A DNA stretch of 64,000 bases from Bacteroidetes bacterium UBA1312. GTDB lineage: Bacteria; Bacteroidota; Bacteroidia; Chitinophagales; Chitinophagaceae. Shown here piece by piece: positions 8,601 through 16,758 of the stretch (position 1 is the first letter of the stretch; every line of letters starts with the position of its first letter). Under the pieces are notes generated by a model. It was not told the origin of the DNA and made no database searches. It saw only the letters and a program-made list of their open reading frames with translations. The stretch covers positions 62,001-126,000 of the forward strand of contig DBTQ01000027.1 of assembly GCA_002307135.1 (NCBI GenBank), written 5' to 3'. The position numbers and the translations under genes were made by a program.

Positions 8601-10588
8601 CTATGAATTTAAATGTGGCTAATGGTAATTCTGCCGATATTTCTAATTCTACATTTGACTTATTTGGAAGTACTGGTAATGTTGTATATAGTGCCTCGCA
8701 TAATGCAACCGGAGGCTCTACATGGAATGCAAGCGGCAGTACTATCATTACGCACCTTAATCAAGTTTCTATAAATAATGCTATTCCTATAACCTATGGC
8801 AATCTTATTTATCAATCTTTGACTAACAGTTCTGTGCCTACTATTACAGGTAGCACTACCAATAGAATTACCTTTAAAAAAGTATATTGGCAAAATACTA
8901 TTGCGGGTTTTGTTACGACAATGAATGGTGTGTTTACTATGGATACACTTCAGTTTAGCCCTTTTAATATCAATACCCTCGTTCCCGGAGGCAGTCGTGA
9001 ATATGTAGTGAATGATACCCTCATTGCATACGGTACCCCTTGCAATCCAACCTACATTAGAAGTTATACTTTAGGTACCCCCGCCATTATCAAGCGCACT
9101 ACCTGCAATACTGATTTGAATTTTGTAAATCTGCGGGATATCACCTTCGGCACCTGTACCGCAGCCCAAAACAAAGTAATTGGCAATGATGAGGGGGGCA
9201 ACAGCAATGTAACCATCACCAGCATCGCTGGTCTTACTAGCTTGGGCAACGATACCGCCATACTTTGTAAGTACACCCCACTCACCATAGGAGCCACTGG
9301 TTTTGGCAACATTCCGGGCATGACCTACCTATGGGGTGATGGAGAGACAACTCAATTCATCAACGCGGATAGTACCAATAACTATTCTATACTGGTTACC
9401 TACGCAGCAGGTTGTACCGTAAGTGATAGTCGCACGGTAACCGTGAACCCACTACCACCAGTAGCTTTGGCCAGTGGTTACGAGCAGGTATCGCCCAGTA
9501 GTTGCCTCAAAAATGGCTACAACTACTATGAGGGTGCCTCGGCCACTCATAGCTTTGATACAGCCATCTTGGCCATCAATCCAAACGGCAACAGCATCAG
9601 TCCCACAATAGTAAAAGTGAATAACCAGGGAACGCTGGTGGATGCTGTTGGTGGCGGTACATTTAGTAACACAGGAACAGGTTATTACCAAAGTACCGAC
9701 TTAGTGAATTCAATCCGAGTAACAAAGCGTTTACACACGGTAATGGCACCTGGTACTTATACTACAAATGGAGGGGTAAAAGTAAGAGTATATTATACCC
9801 CGGCAGATACTATGGCCATGCTTACTGATGCTTGGCCGGGAGCAGCAGCTATAGCAGTAAGCGGATGGTTTATACATGAAGATTATACTGCACAGGAAGT
9901 TGTAGATAGTATGCAACCTGGCTTTTTGAAAGGAGCAATTCCTATTACACCAATTGCCTATGGCACAGAATCGGGTGTGCGTTATGCCGAATTCTTAGTC
10001 AGCAGCTTGGGTACATTTGGCTTTATGGCTGCAACTACATTCGTTCCGTTACCCATCAAACTACTGTCATTTGGTGCTCAAAAGATAAGCAATGATGCAG
10101 CGGAACTGCGTTGGACTACAGGATCGGAGGCAAATGCAAAACAGTTTGATATAATGCGCAGCACAGATGGCAAAACATGGGCTAATATAGGCATCATATC
10201 CGCTAAAGGCAGTAATAGTCAATATAGCCTTATTGACCAGCAACCACTACCTGGCAATAACTTTTACCGGCTCCAGATGCAGGATATAGATGGCTCTGTG
10301 AGCTATAGTCAAGTACGTGTCTTGAATTTTGATGCATCAACTGTTAACAGTTTAACGCTTTACCCTAACCCGGCTCATGGCCAAGTGATGCTCCAATTTG
10401 GTGTAGCCTTAGCGGGCAATATCAGCATACAAATATTCAATAGCCTAGGGCAAATAGTGTTGAACCAAGAAGTAGCATTATCGGGAGTAACCCTTAATCT
10501 GTCTATAGATCATTTACCGAAGGGCGTATATACTGTGCGTGCAAACAATGAGGGCAACAGCTTTACAAGGTTATTGGCAGTGGAATAG
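5645..10588 (+). CDS. giant secreted protein with T9SS sorting domain (1647 aa)
   Basis: An N-terminal signal peptide (residues 1 to about 25, ending ETFAA) is followed by long beta-rich, Ser/Thr/Asn/Gly-rich sequence. A W-rich module (YWWVGGTGNWNDPTKWS) recurs near residues 423 and 808, with a degenerate copy at the mature N terminus. A PKD/Ig-like stretch lies at about 1200-1270. A module common before sorting domains starts LPIKLLSFGAQK at about 1470. The last 80 residues form a type A T9SS sorting domain (YPNPAHG ... LPKGVYTVR). The protein should be exported through the outer membrane and attached or released, probably as an adhesin or surface layer protein. No enzymatic motif is visible. 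Confidence 0.88.
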   Translation: MKKLLRYHFMLICFLSVGVNFETFAANYYWRAVATDLLFTNINNWETSPGGGLSPAVAPGTGDDVYFPVASNKNTNINFNGGNCRDFHVTAGSPATFSFTGSLTCLGNFDLNGRATFNGVTINFMGAGSQTIQTGTSASIFLGGSAMYFKGLSTGTYTLLGPLNGAGYFGINFGDGSNPALGQGFNANGFDITGQYISTTGNSTKTLNFSNSRISLNYLVNGPACGVAFAAPSATTTYAMTGTRIIISQNIGTNILPYIQLLPNVQVSFDSLIFTATSPAFAYGANFDMRNNTQLTVNVLKLDVPRVSVGNPSDFGPDPNIYNITASQLIYAQPNIMHVYGVPTFSVGAITEAPGCAGQSAILYEGGTGATSLNFNTTAALTTGTIGFYGVNFGGSGLTTSTSNDLGLNSGSVTWGSAITGISYWWVGGTGNWNDPTKWSIIGSGGAPQLATGCLPSLQDNVFFDANSFTGSQTVTIPAGTDAYCKNIDWSAGSNQGLLASTATASNLMVNGNADFTKARGVNTPLVFIGSGSQTITSGGFFTYGSTSVRLRGLGTYSLTDNFVGNASNTAFLHQAGTFNTAGFTLDVAAFRSRSLPASAGNMRTLTITGSEVDIRYDQGSSAASYTIDVSFMSALNAVNSHIKLYTPVSPPALIITKTVVGAPSISSADLYNVSFMSSVKGVLRSYYTTSYNDVSFANSCDVQSNGSTNTVNNYNLTSGYTYSFQAGNTFNVTTGINVLSTPCADLPIIQSLSAGTKANIKKVTAPFTVNSAYVKDINATGATMVVSSGVDGGNNTNVTIGASTGRIMYWVGNAGNWSDGANHWSIGVSGGNPAITNPSGCVPRIIDSVVFDNNSFSLANQTVTLDIDGNCKGMMWTSAAGANTPIFAGASTRSLNNYGCLELGSGMAASTYNGAINMWGSGTGVNNNYIKMNGVVTNSNIVLLGGGRYDLLDSIHINYNNPSAFTIVLTKGNFITHGNKIYAGTMNLNVANGNSADISNSTFDLFGSTGNVVYSASHNATGGSTWNASGSTIITHLNQVSINNAIPITYGNLIYQSLTNSSVPTITGSTTNRITFKKVYWQNTIAGFVTTMNGVFTMDTLQFSPFNINTLVPGGSREYVVNDTLIAYGTPCNPTYIRSYTLGTPAIIKRTTCNTDLNFVNLRDITFGTCTAAQNKVIGNDEGGNSNVTITSIAGLTSLGNDTAILCKYTPLTIGATGFGNIPGMTYLWGDGETTQFINADSTNNYSILVTYAAGCTVSDSRTVTVNPLPPVALASGYEQVSPSSCLKNGYNYYEGASATHSFDTAILAINPNGNSISPTIVKVNNQGTLVDAVGGGTFSNTGTGYYQSTDLVNSIRVTKRLHTVMAPGTYTTNGGVKVRVYYTPADTMAMLTDAWPGAAAIAVSGWFIHEDYTAQEVVDSMQPGFLKGAIPITPIAYGTESGVRYAEFLVSSLGTFGFMAATTFVPLPIKLLSFGAQKISNDAAELRWTTGSEANAKQFDIMRSTDGKTWANIGIISAKGSNSQYSLIDQQPLPGNNFYRLQMQDIDGSVSYSQVRVLNFDASTVNSLTLYPNPAHGQVMLQFGVALAGNISIQIFNSLGQIVLNQEVALSGVTLNLSIDHLPKGVYTVRANNEGNSFTRLLAVE

Positions 10589-10726
10589 CTTGTCTCTGGA
10601 GTACTTAGAATGAATTGAACAATTACAGAAAAGCATACGGATTTTATAGATTTATGGACATTAGTATCAGTTCCTGCTAATAGAATACCTATTAAACGAT
10701 GTGGTGAATTACCAACCTTTTAATCT

Positions 10727-10767
10727 TTAATTTGACAGTAAGCAAATTTTGCTTACTGTCAAATTAA
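10727..10767. terminator. perfect 20-bp inverted repeat downstream of the giant gene
   Basis: 10727-10746 is the exact reverse complement of 10748-10767, with a single T between. It lies 139 bases after the stop of the T9SS protein and before an aborted ORF. It lacks a clear T run, so it may be a transcription barrier or a cruciform rather than a standard terminator. Confidence 0.6.
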
Positions 10768-10779
10768 TAAACCATAAAA

Positions 10780-10896
10780 ATGAAAACTAAAATACAATTT
10801 CTCTTAATTTTCTTTGGCAACTCTATATTATAGAGTGTAAATGCCATTTGTAAGCCCAAATTTCAGAAGGAAAACCTTACCAGTACAAATTTGTAA
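10780..10896 (+). pseudogene. remnant of a secreted-protein gene start, stopped after 17 codons
   Basis: An ATG at 10780 begins MKTKIQFLLIFFGNSIL, a typical signal-peptide start, but TAG follows at 10831. The frame continues for about 20 codons with Cys and Lys residues before another stop. The rest of the 10.6-11.1 kb gap shows no gene. I take this as a decayed cargo gene at the edge of the island. Confidence 0.35.
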
Positions 10897-11097
10897 AGCA
10901 GTAATTCAGTTAAGTTCAATCAGCATATTTTAAAAGGCGCATTACTCTAAAACTTGACAATCTCAGTCGTGATGGGAATGGTCATTGAAGTTCCCAAAAG
11001 GGGTCATCTATAATCGGAAAAGCAGAACATTTCGAACTACAAAAATAAATTCCATTTTTGAGCTGATTACACACTTGTAAGCGATACAGGACAAAAA

Positions 11098-11135
11098 AAC
11101 AGGACAAACTAGGGGTAATTCTAGTTTGTCCTGTT
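11098..11135 (-). terminator. terminator downstream of intact tRNA-Arg
   Basis: A perfect 15-bp stem (11098-11112 with 11121-11135) with an 8-base loop lies just after the tRNA 3' end; on the minus strand it runs into T residues. It differs from the terminator beside the 824-866 fragment, as expected if the island brought its own. Confidence 0.8.
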
Positions 11136-11137
11136 CT

Positions 11138-11212
<75 letters not shown>

Positions 11213-11225
11213 ATCTTAGGGGCTG

Positions 11226-11255
11226 CAAATGTACAATTTTTTGAACAAAACCCAA
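11226..11255 (-). promoter_or_regulatory. promoter of tRNA-Arg
   Basis: On the minus strand TTGG (11255-11252) is followed after 18 bases by TACATTTG (11233-11226), matching the Bacteroidota -33 and -7 boxes. Confidence 0.65.
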
Positions 11256-11261
11256 GCCTTT

Positions 11262-12908
11262 TTATACCTGAAAAACACCAGAGCGCCATTCTTTCTCTAT
11301 GGGCGCATGATTCGCGGCCTCAATTCCAACAGATATCAATCTACGAGTTTCAGCCGGATCAATTATTTCATCTACCCAAAGCCTTGCTGCTGCATAATAA
11401 GCCGTAGATTGAGCGGTGTATTTATCAGTGATATTTTTTAGCAATTCTTTTTCTTTGTCGCCGTCGATAATTTCCCCTTTTGCTTTTAAAGAGGCTACTT
11501 GAATTTGCAATAATGTTTTAGCTGCTTGGTCGCCACCCATTACAGCAATTTTAGCATTAGGCCACGCGTAAATAAATCGGGGATCATAAGCTTTACCACA
11601 CATAGCGTAATTTCCGGCACCATACGAGTTCCCTATAATAAATGTAAACTTGGGGACTACTGAATTTGCAACCGCATTTACCAACTTAGCACCATCTTTG
11701 ATAATACCCGAATGCTCTGAGCGACTACCCACCATAAAGCCGGTAACATCTTGTAAGAATACGAGCGGTATTTTCTTTTGGTTACAATTTTGTATAAAAC
11801 GGGCGGCCTTATCTGCACTATCATTGTAAATAACGCCCCCCATCTGCATTTCACCTTTACCACTCTTCACAATCTTGCGCTGATTGGCAACAATACCTAC
11901 TGCCCATCCATCTACGCGACCATAACCACAAACAATTGTTTTACCATAATCTTCTTTAAACTGATCGAATTCCGAATTGTCAACAATACATTTAATAACA
12001 TCTACAACATCAAAATTCTTATTATTATCGACACTTATGATACCATAAACATCTTTAGTGTTGCTTATCGGCTCAACAGACTTTATACGATCAAAGCCTG
12101 CATTAGGCTTGGCACCAAGCTTATTCATAATCCGACGCACTTGATCCAGACATTCTTGTTCTGTATCAAATTTATAATCTGCAATACCGCTGATCTCGGT
12201 GTGGGTTTTGGCACCACCCAAGGTTTGCAAATCAACATCTTCGCCAATGGCTGCCTTCACTAAATATGGGCCTGCTAAAAAGATAGAACCGTTACCTTCC
12301 ACCATCAATGTTTCGTCACTCATAATGGGTAGGTAAGCTCCGCCCGCAACACAACTACCCATTACTGCGGCTATTTGCGTAATACCCATTGCGCTCATTA
12401 CTGCATTGTTGCGAAATATGCGGCCAAAATGTTCTTTATCGGGAAAAATTTCATCTTGCATCGGAAGGAATACTCCCGCACTATCCACAATATATATGAC
12501 AGGCAAATGATTTTCCATTGCTATCTCTTGTAATCGAAGATTTTTCTTGCCACCTATCGGAAACCAAGCTCCTGCTTTCACTGTATTATCGTTGGCAACA
12601 ATCATACACAAACGGCCACTTACATAACCAAGGCCTCCAACAGTGCCTCCTGCAGGACAGCCACCTTGCTCAGCATACATTTCATATCCTGCAAAACTGC
12701 CGATTTCAGTAAACTTTGTGTCTTTATCAATAAGATATTGAATGCGCTCACGAGGTGTCAATTTGCCCTTCTCTCTATTCTTATCAATTGTCTTTTTACC
12801 ACCACCCAGGCTTATCTGATCGTGTCTATGTTTCATTTGGCCTATAGCCTGACGCATTGCATCGTCGTTTTTATTAAATGCTAAATCCATAATAGTAATG
12901 TTGCGCAA
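11262..12908 (-). CDS. acyl-CoA carboxylase carboxyltransferase (beta) subunit, methylcrotonyl-CoA type
   Basis: The 548 residues are those of a biotin-dependent carboxyltransferase. The oxyanion-hole motifs VMGSCVAGGAYLPIMSDE and IGNSYGAGNYAMCG are present, as is GEDVDLQTLGGAKTHTEISG, which most resembles methylcrotonyl-CoA carboxylase beta subunits of leucine degradation. It transfers CO2 from carboxybiotin to an acyl-CoA. The biotin carboxylase/carrier subunit is not in the window. The start is probably Met7 (MDLAFNKN). The substrate is inferred from sequence likeness and could be another short acyl-CoA. Confidence 0.88.
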   Translation of the reverse strand: MRNITIMDLAFNKNDDAMRQAIGQMKHRHDQISLGGGKKTIDKNREKGKLTPRERIQYLIDKDTKFTEIGSFAGYEMYAEQGGCPAGGTVGGLGYVSGRLCMIVANDNTVKAGAWFPIGGKKNLRLQEIAMENHLPVIYIVDSAGVFLPMQDEIFPDKEHFGRIFRNNAVMSAMGITQIAAVMGSCVAGGAYLPIMSDETLMVEGNGSIFLAGPYLVKAAIGEDVDLQTLGGAKTHTEISGIADYKFDTEQECLDQVRRIMNKLGAKPNAGFDRIKSVEPISNTKDVYGIISVDNNKNFDVVDVIKCIVDNSEFDQFKEDYGKTIVCGYGRVDGWAVGIVANQRKIVKSGKGEMQMGGVIYNDSADKAARFIQNCNQKKIPLVFLQDVTGFMVGSRSEHSGIIKDGAKLVNAVANSVVPKFTFIIGNSYGAGNYAMCGKAYDPRFIYAWPNAKIAVMGGDQAAKTLLQIQVASLKAKGEIIDGDKEKELLKNITDKYTAQSTAYYAAARLWVDEIIDPAETRRLISVGIEAANHAPIEKEWRSGVFQV

Positions 12909-12931
12909 ATATAGTGAGCAGATTTGCTATT

Positions 12932-13453
12932 TTATAATAAAGATTGTTGAATAATGCCTTCAAAATCTTGAAGCTGAAGCGCTTCGCTTTTTAACGTAAA
13001 ATCGGCTTGTTCATAAACCTTTTTTCTATCCCTTAAAAGCCCACTCAACCTTTCCTCAAGATCACCTTCTTCCAGCAATGGTCTTTGTTGTTGCTCTTGT
13101 GCAATATTATTTTGTAAAAAATCAATGTCTGCTTCAAGATAAATTACCCTACCCGATTGTTGTATCAACGCCATATTATCAAAAAAACAAGGTGTTCCAC
13201 CCCCGCAGGCAATGACACAATTGTGGGCAAAAACTTCTAAAACCTGAATCAGTGTAAGTCGTTCTAATTTACGAAACTCCTCTTCACCAAAGCGTTTAAA
13301 AAAGGCACTAATAGTCATCCCTGTGCGCACTTCAATAATATCATCCAGATCAATACATTGCAACTTATAATGCGCCGCAATTTGCTGTGCCCAATAGCTT
13401 TTGCCCGATCCGGACATTCCGATTAGAAAAATATTTTTACGTTGTAGCTTCAC
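12932..13453 (-). CDS. aroK: shikimate kinase
   Basis: This is a 173-residue P-loop kinase. The Walker A motif is GMSGSGKS (residues 12-19), the shikimate-binding DLDDII motif follows, and the glycine triplet is in ACGGGTP at about 84. The lid contains QRPLL near 118. It phosphorylates shikimate at the 3-hydroxyl in aromatic amino acid and chorismate synthesis. Length and motifs are normal for AroK/AroL. It is separated by 23 bases from the carboxyltransferase gene on the same strand. Confidence 0.93.
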   Translation of the reverse strand: MKLQRKNIFLIGMSGSGKSYWAQQIAAHYKLQCIDLDDIIEVRTGMTISAFFKRFGEEEFRKLERLTLIQVLEVFAHNCVIACGGGTPCFFDNMALIQQSGRVIYLEADIDFLQNNIAQEQQQRPLLEEGDLEERLSGLLRDRKKVYEQADFTLKSEALQLQDFEGIIQQSLL

Positions 13454-13568
13454 AGGTAATCAAAGACGCTAAGATAAGGTAGAATACAGATAGTTGCTCG
13501 CTAATCATTACTTTTGGGCATTAAAAAAATACTTTTCTTAAAACGGAAGTATTTGTAAAATAGAAACA

Positions 13569-14405
13569 ATGGTAGGATCAGGAAAATATTATATGCTTAG
13601 CGTGGTAAAGTTTGTTGACTTTGGGGCTTACCTCGATGGCGGCGAAAGTGGCGAAATTCTATTGCCCAAACGCTATGTGCCTCAAGGTCTTGAGGTTGAA
13701 GATGAGCTCGAAGTATTTATTTACCATGACTCAGAGAATAGGCTTATTGCTACTACAGACAAGCCGCTGGGCGTGGTGGGAGACATTGTAACTTTAGAAG
13801 TAAAGGATATGATGCAACATGGTGCATTTCTGAATTGGGGCTTGGTAAAGGATCTTTTTTTGCCTCTATCGCAACAAACAACAGTATTGTATAAGGGGAT
13901 GAAAATCCCTGTATTGATTTACATCGACGAAATGACAGGACGGGTAACCGCCACACAAAAATTTCAACATGGGCTCAATAAAGAGGAGCTTGTGCTTAAA
14001 GAAAATGATGAGGTTGATTTGTTGGTAACCCGAAAAACAGAATTGGGCTATGAAGTCATTATCAACAGCCAACATATTGGCCTGATTCATTTTAGCGATG
14101 TATTTACCGATATAAAAATCGGCGATAAGCTCAAAGGTTTTATCAAACGGATACACGATACGGACAAAATAGATGTAATGCCCGGTGAACGTGGTTATAA
14201 AAAGGTAGAAACAGAAATAGAAAAAATATTGCGTTTGCTACATGAAAACAACGGCTATCTACCCTACAATGACAAATCTGACCCGGAAGAAATTCGTGTA
14301 TTCTTCGGCATGAGCAAAAAAACGTTTAAAATGAGTACTGGCGCACTATACAAGCAGCATAAGCTCGAATTTACTCAAACCGGAATACGCCAAATAACAG
14401 AGTAA
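13569..14405 (+). CDS. S1-domain RNA-binding protein, CvfB/YitL family
   Basis: The 278-residue protein has S1-like domains near the N terminus (VVKFVDFGAYLDGGESGEIL), at about 70-130 and at about 150-215. It ends in a winged-helix domain (YLPYNDKSDPEEIRVFFGMS, KKTFKMSTGALYK). This order is that of CvfB, an RNA-binding protein that affects virulence gene expression in Staphylococcus. It is monocistronic and precedes tRNA-Ser. Confidence 0.88.
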   Translation: MVGSGKYYMLSVVKFVDFGAYLDGGESGEILLPKRYVPQGLEVEDELEVFIYHDSENRLIATTDKPLGVVGDIVTLEVKDMMQHGAFLNWGLVKDLFLPLSQQTTVLYKGMKIPVLIYIDEMTGRVTATQKFQHGLNKEELVLKENDEVDLLVTRKTELGYEVIINSQHIGLIHFSDVFTDIKIGDKLKGFIKRIHDTDKIDVMPGERGYKKVETEIEKILRLLHENNGYLPYNDKSDPEEIRVFFGMSKKTFKMSTGALYKQHKLEFTQTGIRQITE

Positions 14406-14439
14406 TTAATTGAAAATCAAAAAGCTTTTCTTTAAAAAT

Positions 14440-14469
14440 TTTGTTTTTTGCTAAGAACTCTTATCTTTG
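14440..14469 (+). promoter_or_regulatory. promoter of the tRNA-Ser/tRNA-Pro pair
   Basis: TTTG (14440-14443) and TATCTTTG (14462-14469) are 18 bases apart. The same boxes with the same spacing occur before tRNA-Asn. Confidence 0.7.
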
Positions 14470-14508
14470 CATTCCCTTAGACAAAAAGGGAGGTAGTAAA
14501 ATACCTTT

Positions 14509-14597
14509 GGTGAGGTGGGTGAGTGGCCGATACCAGTAGTTTGCTAAACTGCCGAACGGGTCAAACTGTTCCGCGGGTTCGAATCCCGCCCTCACCG
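14509..14597 (+). tRNA. tRNA-Ser (anticodon GCT)
   Basis: This is an 89-base class II tRNA. The acceptor GGTGAGG pairs with CCTCACC, the anticodon loop is TTGCTAA, a long variable arm is present, and the T loop is TTCGAAT. Discriminator G is at 14597. Confidence 0.95.
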
Positions 14598-14661
14598 CTG
14601 AAAAGCTTTTTACCGGCGTAATCAACTTTTCAGCGTGAATCAAAAAAGAGTACAAAAAAAT

Positions 14662-14738
14662 CGGGAAGTGGCGCAGGCCGGTAGCGCACCTGGTTTGGGA
14701 CCAGGGGGTCGCAGGTTCGAATCCTGTCTTCCCGACCA
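14662..14738 (+). tRNA. tRNA-Pro (anticodon TGG), CCA encoded
   Basis: The acceptor CGGGAAG pairs with CTTCCCG, the anticodon loop is TTTGGGA, and the T loop is TTCGAAT. The gene encodes its CCA end at 14736-14738. It lies 64 bases after tRNA-Ser and is probably co-transcribed. Confidence 0.95.
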
Positions 14739-14745
14739 TTTAGAG

Positions 14746-14775
14746 AGCTCAGCAGCAATGCTGGGCTTTTTTTTG
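14746..14775 (+). terminator. terminator after tRNA-Pro
   Basis: AGCTCAGCA (14746-14754) pairs with TGCTGGGCT (14759-14767), with one G-T pair and a GCAA loop. Eight T residues follow. Confidence 0.88.
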
Positions 14776-14978
14776 TGCCTGTTGGTTAGTAAAATCAAAG
14801 ATTGGGGCGATATTTACTCTTATCAAAAATTATCACTCCAACAAAAAAGTAATTTCATAGTATTGTTGCTTAAAATGTACTGAGGGGAAATTATTATCAA
14901 ATACATGAATTCATTTTGAATCATCCATTTGAGTCCGCTTATTAAATTTAGAAAGCACTGAATAGTTTCAAACCTATT

Positions 14979-14986
14979 TACATTTG
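14979..14986 (+). promoter_or_regulatory. -7 box of the KAP NTPase gene
   Basis: TACATTTG matches the TAnnTTTG consensus. It overlaps the first possible start codon (TTG at 14984), so translation must begin further on, at the ATG at 15029. No good -33 box is seen. Confidence 0.55.
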
Positions 14987-15028
14987 CCTGCCTATAAAAC
15001 TATCAAAACCCTAATTATAACTAATAAA

Positions 15029-16525
15029 ATGAGTAATGCTAACCTAATTGAAAGTTTGTTTGAAGAACCAACAAGAGCATTCAATAAACATCTATTGATA
15101 GAAGACAATGAACGAATTATTTTCTCAGGAAGATTTGGTATCGGCAAAACAACATTTTTAAAAAAATGGTTTTTTACAGAAGCCCATAAGATAAATGATT
15201 CACCAGAGCCTTATAATGTATTTCATTTATTCCCCGTAAACTATTCCGTTGCTCAAAATGAGGACATTTTCAAGTATTTGAAATACGACATCCTACTTGA
15301 AATGCTACGTCAAGGAATACGTGTGGAAGAAATTGATTTATCCTATATTCAAACCCTACCGTTTTTTGCAAAAGAAAATTTGTTTGAAATTGGCGCTACA
15401 CTATTGAGGATGGTTCCAAAAGTCGGAAAGGATTTGTCAGAAAATGCAGGAAAAGTAAAAGAACTTGTAGGTAAATATCTAAAGTTTCATGAAAGTCGAA
15501 AAAAGACTGCAAATATAGCAGGAGAATTTCTTGACTATATTCAGAAAATTGAACAGACAGAAGGTTCCATTTATGAAGAGGATATAATTACTCAATTAAT
15601 TGTCCAAGAGCTCAAAAAACTTAAAGATACACCTGGTCCTAAGAAGGAAAACATTTTAATCATCGACGATTTAGATAGGATTGATCCAGAGCATATTTTT
15701 AGGATACTAAATGTTTTTGCAGCTCATTTTGACAGGCCGAACGCAGCAATGAAAAATAAATTCGGATTTGATAAGATTGTATTGGTTTGTGACATCAATA
15801 ATATAAGGCAAATCTTCAAAGCTAAATTTGGTAGCGGGGTTGATTTTAACGGGTATATTGATAAGTTTTATTCGCAACGGGTTTTTGAATTTAATCCTTA
15901 TAAGAAATTACCAGATATAGCCAAGAATTTCCTCTTTCATAAATTAAGGAGTTCTGACTCGCATAATAATGATGACGCATTATTATCTCATTTAGGGCAT
16001 GGCAGTATTTTAACCCAGCTCATAGACCATCTTATTCTTAATCAAGAATTAGACCTACGAAATATAATTAAGCTTGAAGGTGCTTACATCAATCTAGTTG
16101 ATAGTTTTATAGTTCATTCTACATTAACTGAAAAACCTAGGTATACGAAAATTGCATGGGCACTAAAAATTGCATGTCATATCAAAGGAGATTATTTAGG
16201 ATTGATTGATGCTCTTGAGAAATCCAGTAATTGGGAAAGCTGGACTGCTGTTGGTAATGGTTCATTAGAACAACATTGCTCTAATCTTTTGTATATTTTA
16301 TTGATACCTGAACATAAAGGAGGGTCTCAAATTCCTACGTTTGTAATAAATGGAGTAACATATATGTTGAAGCCAGAACCACAGTCTAGTGTTCTAATGA
16401 TAATGCAAGTTAATGCTCAAACATTTACTCAAACATCAATACAACCAAATAATACAGAGCTTCTAAAATATCTCCTAGTGGAAGTGATAAAATTACTACA
16501 ATCGCAACATGTCTTTCATAATTGA
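15029..16525 (+). CDS. KAP-type P-loop NTPase (orphan)
   Basis: The 498-residue product carries Walker A GRFGIGKTT (from residue 35), Walker B with the adjacent Asp pair and Arg finger-like motif (ILIIDDLDRIDPEH) near residue 210, and a sensor-like LVCDI. This is the pattern of KAP/STAND-like NTPases. There is no obvious transmembrane pair between the Walker motifs; residues 100-190 look helical. I chose the ATG at 15029 because a -7 box overlaps the upstream TTG. It stands alone after a tRNA-Pro gene, with its own promoter and terminator. Several KAP proteins act in phage defence; that role here is inferred, not shown. Confidence 0.72.
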   Translation: MSNANLIESLFEEPTRAFNKHLLIEDNERIIFSGRFGIGKTTFLKKWFFTEAHKINDSPEPYNVFHLFPVNYSVAQNEDIFKYLKYDILLEMLRQGIRVEEIDLSYIQTLPFFAKENLFEIGATLLRMVPKVGKDLSENAGKVKELVGKYLKFHESRKKTANIAGEFLDYIQKIEQTEGSIYEEDIITQLIVQELKKLKDTPGPKKENILIIDDLDRIDPEHIFRILNVFAAHFDRPNAAMKNKFGFDKIVLVCDINNIRQIFKAKFGSGVDFNGYIDKFYSQRVFEFNPYKKLPDIAKNFLFHKLRSSDSHNNDDALLSHLGHGSILTQLIDHLILNQELDLRNIIKLEGAYINLVDSFIVHSTLTEKPRYTKIAWALKIACHIKGDYLGLIDALEKSSNWESWTAVGNGSLEQHCSNLLYILLIPEHKGGSQIPTFVINGVTYMLKPEPQSSVLMIMQVNAQTFTQTSIQPNNTELLKYLLVEVIKLLQSQHVFHN

Positions 16526-16554
16526 AATAAACAACCCTACCTTTTACTATTCCC

Positions 16555-16576
16555 AAGCAACCATAACTGGTTGCTT
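16555..16576 (+). terminator. terminator of the KAP NTPase gene
   Basis: AAGCAACC (16555-16562) pairs with GGTTGCTT (16569-16576) around a 6-base loop and is followed by ATTTC. Confidence 0.7.
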
Positions 16577-16758
16577 ATTTCATTTCTTAAACTCAACTTT
16601 ATGTCCAACAATTTAAACGACCAAAATTCGGAATGTATCACTTGGCATTCTTAATACCTATAAACAGCAATTCAACTACCATAAACAACACCAAATGTTA
16701 GACACAAAAATCAGGGGAAATTTATTACACTAGTCAGTGGGGCGATGCTTTAACACAA

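Noticed and set aside
5690..9916. Several long antisense ORFs inside the giant T9SS gene
   Set aside because: They are shadows caused by the repetitive Ser/Thr/Gly/Asn codon content of the real gene.
14461..14739. A 92-codon minus-strand ORF across tRNA-Ser and tRNA-Pro
   Set aside because: It is antisense to two tRNA genes; the GFEPATPWSQTRC-type peptide is a common tRNA shadow.
14662..16758. KAP NTPase region as an island inserted at tRNA-Pro
   Set aside because: I looked for a second copy of the tRNA-Pro 3' end after the gene and found none, and there is no integrase.
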